Below, one piece after another: positions 15,355 through 16,339 of a stretch of DNA of 16,339 bases. The translations under genes and the position numbers were made by a program. The notes beneath the pieces are model-generated. The model did no database searches and was not told the DNA's origin. It worked only from the letters and a program-made list of their open reading frames with translations. The stretch's first letter is position 1. Every line of letters starts with the position of its first letter. The stretch lies in assembly GCA_903898215.1 (NCBI GenBank), contig CAIUEQ010000207.1, forward strand, positions 1 to 16,339. The letters are read 5' to 3'. This DNA is from an uncultured Bacteroidota bacterium (lineage in GTDB: Bacteria; Bacteroidota; Bacteroidia; UKL13-3).

Positions 15355-15381
15355 AAAGTGGGGAGAAGTGGAGAAAAGTGG
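15355..15381 (+). promoter_or_regulatory. MraZ operator: three direct repeats, 10-bp period
   Basis: AAAGTGG (15355-15361), GAAGTGG (15365-15371) and AAAGTGG (15375-15381) are each separated by three bases. This equals the MraZ box pattern known from Mycoplasma (AAAGTG-type repeats) and the 10-bp spacing of the E. coli TGGGN repeats. It lies 40 bases before mraZ, so autoregulation of the dcw cluster is expected. Confidence 0.85.
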
Positions 15382-15421
15382 ATTTTTAATTTTAGTTTAG
15401 CCTCAATATTTAGAGAAATAA

Positions 15422-15886
15422 ATGGCACAACTTCACGGTGAATATGTATGTATGATTGACGCAAAAGGGCGTTTGATCATTCCTGCTGCACTCAAAAAAC
15501 AGCTTCCAAAAGCGGCCAAAAATTCTTTCTTTATCAATCGCGGTTTCGAAAAATGTTGCATACTATACCCTTCAAACGAGTGGGTGCAAATTGCTGAGGA
15601 GATCAACAAACTGAGTGACTATATTTCTAAGGAACGTCAGTTTAAACGTTACTTTTTGCGTGGTGCCAGCAAACTTCAAATGGATGCAGCATCTCGTATT
15701 CTTATCCCAAAACAATTATTAGAATATTCAACAGCAAAAGATGAAGTGGTACTTCTTGCTTATGGAAATAAAATTGAGTTGTGGAGCAAAAAAGGATACC
15801 AAAAAATGTTAAGTGAAGAACCTACAGATTTCAGTGCACTTGCAGAAGAAGTGATGAGCAAAAAAGAAGGGAGACCAAATGGGTAA
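15422..15886 (+). CDS. mraZ: Transcriptional regulator MraZ
   Basis: A 154-residue protein, standard MraZ length, made of two SpoVT/AbrB-like halves. Each half has the conserved DxxxR motif: Asp13-Ala-Lys-Gly-Arg17, followed by LIIPAALK, and Asp88-Ala-Ala-Ser-Arg92, followed by ILIPKQLL. MraZ forms a ring that binds several direct repeats upstream of its own gene and controls the division and cell-wall cluster. Three such repeats are present at 15355-15381. The rsmH start codon lies inside the end of this gene (eight-base overlap), so the two are translationally coupled. The gene opens a dcw cluster that continues to the right of the window. Confidence 0.96.
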   Translation: MAQLHGEYVCMIDAKGRLIIPAALKKQLPKAAKNSFFINRGFEKCCILYPSNEWVQIAEEINKLSDYISKERQFKRYFLRGASKLQMDAASRILIPKQLLEYSTAKDEVVLLAYGNKIELWSKKGYQKMLSEEPTDFSALAEEVMSKKEGRPNG

Positions 15887-16339
15887 ATACCATGTTCCGG
15901 TAATGCTCCAAGAATGCTTAGAAGGATTAAATATAAAACCTGACGGAAAAATTGTCGATGTTACTTTCGGAGGAGGAGGCCATTCAAATGAGATATTAAA
16001 ATCACTTGGCAATAACGGTAAACTCATAGCATTTGATCAGGATGAAGCTGCAAAAGATAACCTACCTGCAAACGATGAAAGATTCATTTTTATCGATCAG
16101 AATTTCGAATTTATAAAGAACCATTTACAATATCAGGATTTAATACCTGTTGATGGAATTCTTGCCGACCTTGGTGTTTCATCTTATCAATTTGATACTG
16201 ACGAAAGAGGTTTCTCTTATCGTTTCGATGATGCCATACTTGATATGCGCATGGATAAAACAAATTCTCTTACTGCAATTTCTGTTCTTAATAATTATCC
16301 TGAAGAACAACTCGCAGATGTTTTTTACCAATATGGAGA
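15879..16339 (+). CDS. rsmH: 16S rRNA (cytosine(1402)-N(4))-methyltransferase RsmH, N-terminal part (gene runs off the right edge)
   Basis: Begins at the ATG 15879-15881, inside the last codons of mraZ, and continues open for 153 codons to the window edge. It opens MGKYHVPVMLQECLEGL. The SAM-binding loop is DVTFGGGGHS (residues 27-36), followed by LIAFDQDEAA, and the family motif ADLGVSSYQFD with GFSYRFDDAILDMRMD. The enzyme methylates N4 of C1402 in 16S rRNA in the ribosomal P site. It is the second gene of most dcw clusters, so ftsL-, ftsI- and mur-type genes are expected to the right. The overlap with mraZ makes the start secure. Confidence 0.95.
   Translation, partial: MGKYHVPVMLQECLEGLNIKPDGKIVDVTFGGGGHSNEILKSLGNNGKLIAFDQDEAAKDNLPANDERFIFIDQNFEFIKNHLQYQDLIPVDGILADLGVSSYQFDTDERGFSYRFDDAILDMRMDKTNSLTAISVLNNYPEEQLADVFYQYG

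Overview
The window looks like a chromosomal segment from a member of the Bacteroidota. It is AT-rich and carries gld gliding/ABC genes, a type IX secretion (T9SS) C-terminal sorting domain, a DUF4369/thioredoxin-type lipoprotein-like reductase, and several TAnnTTTG-type (-7) promoter boxes. Shine-Dalgarno sequences are not evident. The genus cannot be read from the sequence alone.

Layout. 1-464: start of groL and complete groS on the minus strand, separated by a 77-bp gap made of seven-base repeats. 662-2735: an ECF sigma factor followed at once by its likely partner, a protein with a cytoplasmic two-repeat head, one membrane helix, a long low-complexity linker and an outer-membrane beta-barrel. 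This matches the dual membrane-spanning anti-sigma (Dma) architecture described in Bacteroides. 2736-2916: a convergent gap holding a decayed second copy of that gene's 3' end and CACAGAG-type dispersed repeats. 2917-7387: a compact minus-strand operon gldA-gldF-gldG-DUF4340, an ABC-2 type transporter with auxiliary subunits. 7556-9848: two divergent envelope genes, an outer-membrane barrel and a DUF4369/TlpA-like protein. 9923-10636: a REP-associated tyrosine transposase (RAYT, IS200-like HUH/Y1) flanked by inverted groups of small hairpins whose stems covary while loop and tail stay conserved. 10655-13060: a secreted protein of seven TIG-like repeats plus a T9SS sorting domain. 13150-15147: an O-antigen ligase/polymerase-like membrane protein with C-terminal TPRs. 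15346-16339: the start of the division and cell-wall (dcw) cluster, with a perfect DnaA box, three 10-bp-spaced MraZ boxes, mraZ and the 5' part of rsmH.

How the genes fit together. Much of the window concerns the cell envelope: envelope sensing (sigma/Dma pair), an ABC complex linked to gliding, a T9SS cargo protein, surface glycan assembly, and the entry to the dcw cluster. The most unusual structures are the RAYT with covarying hairpins that also read as outward-facing terminators, the trans-envelope anti-sigma pair, the three heptamer-periodic intergenic arrays, and the joint DnaA/MraZ control region. I did not find a clearly unprecedented multi-gene system, CRISPR array, tRNA or rRNA.
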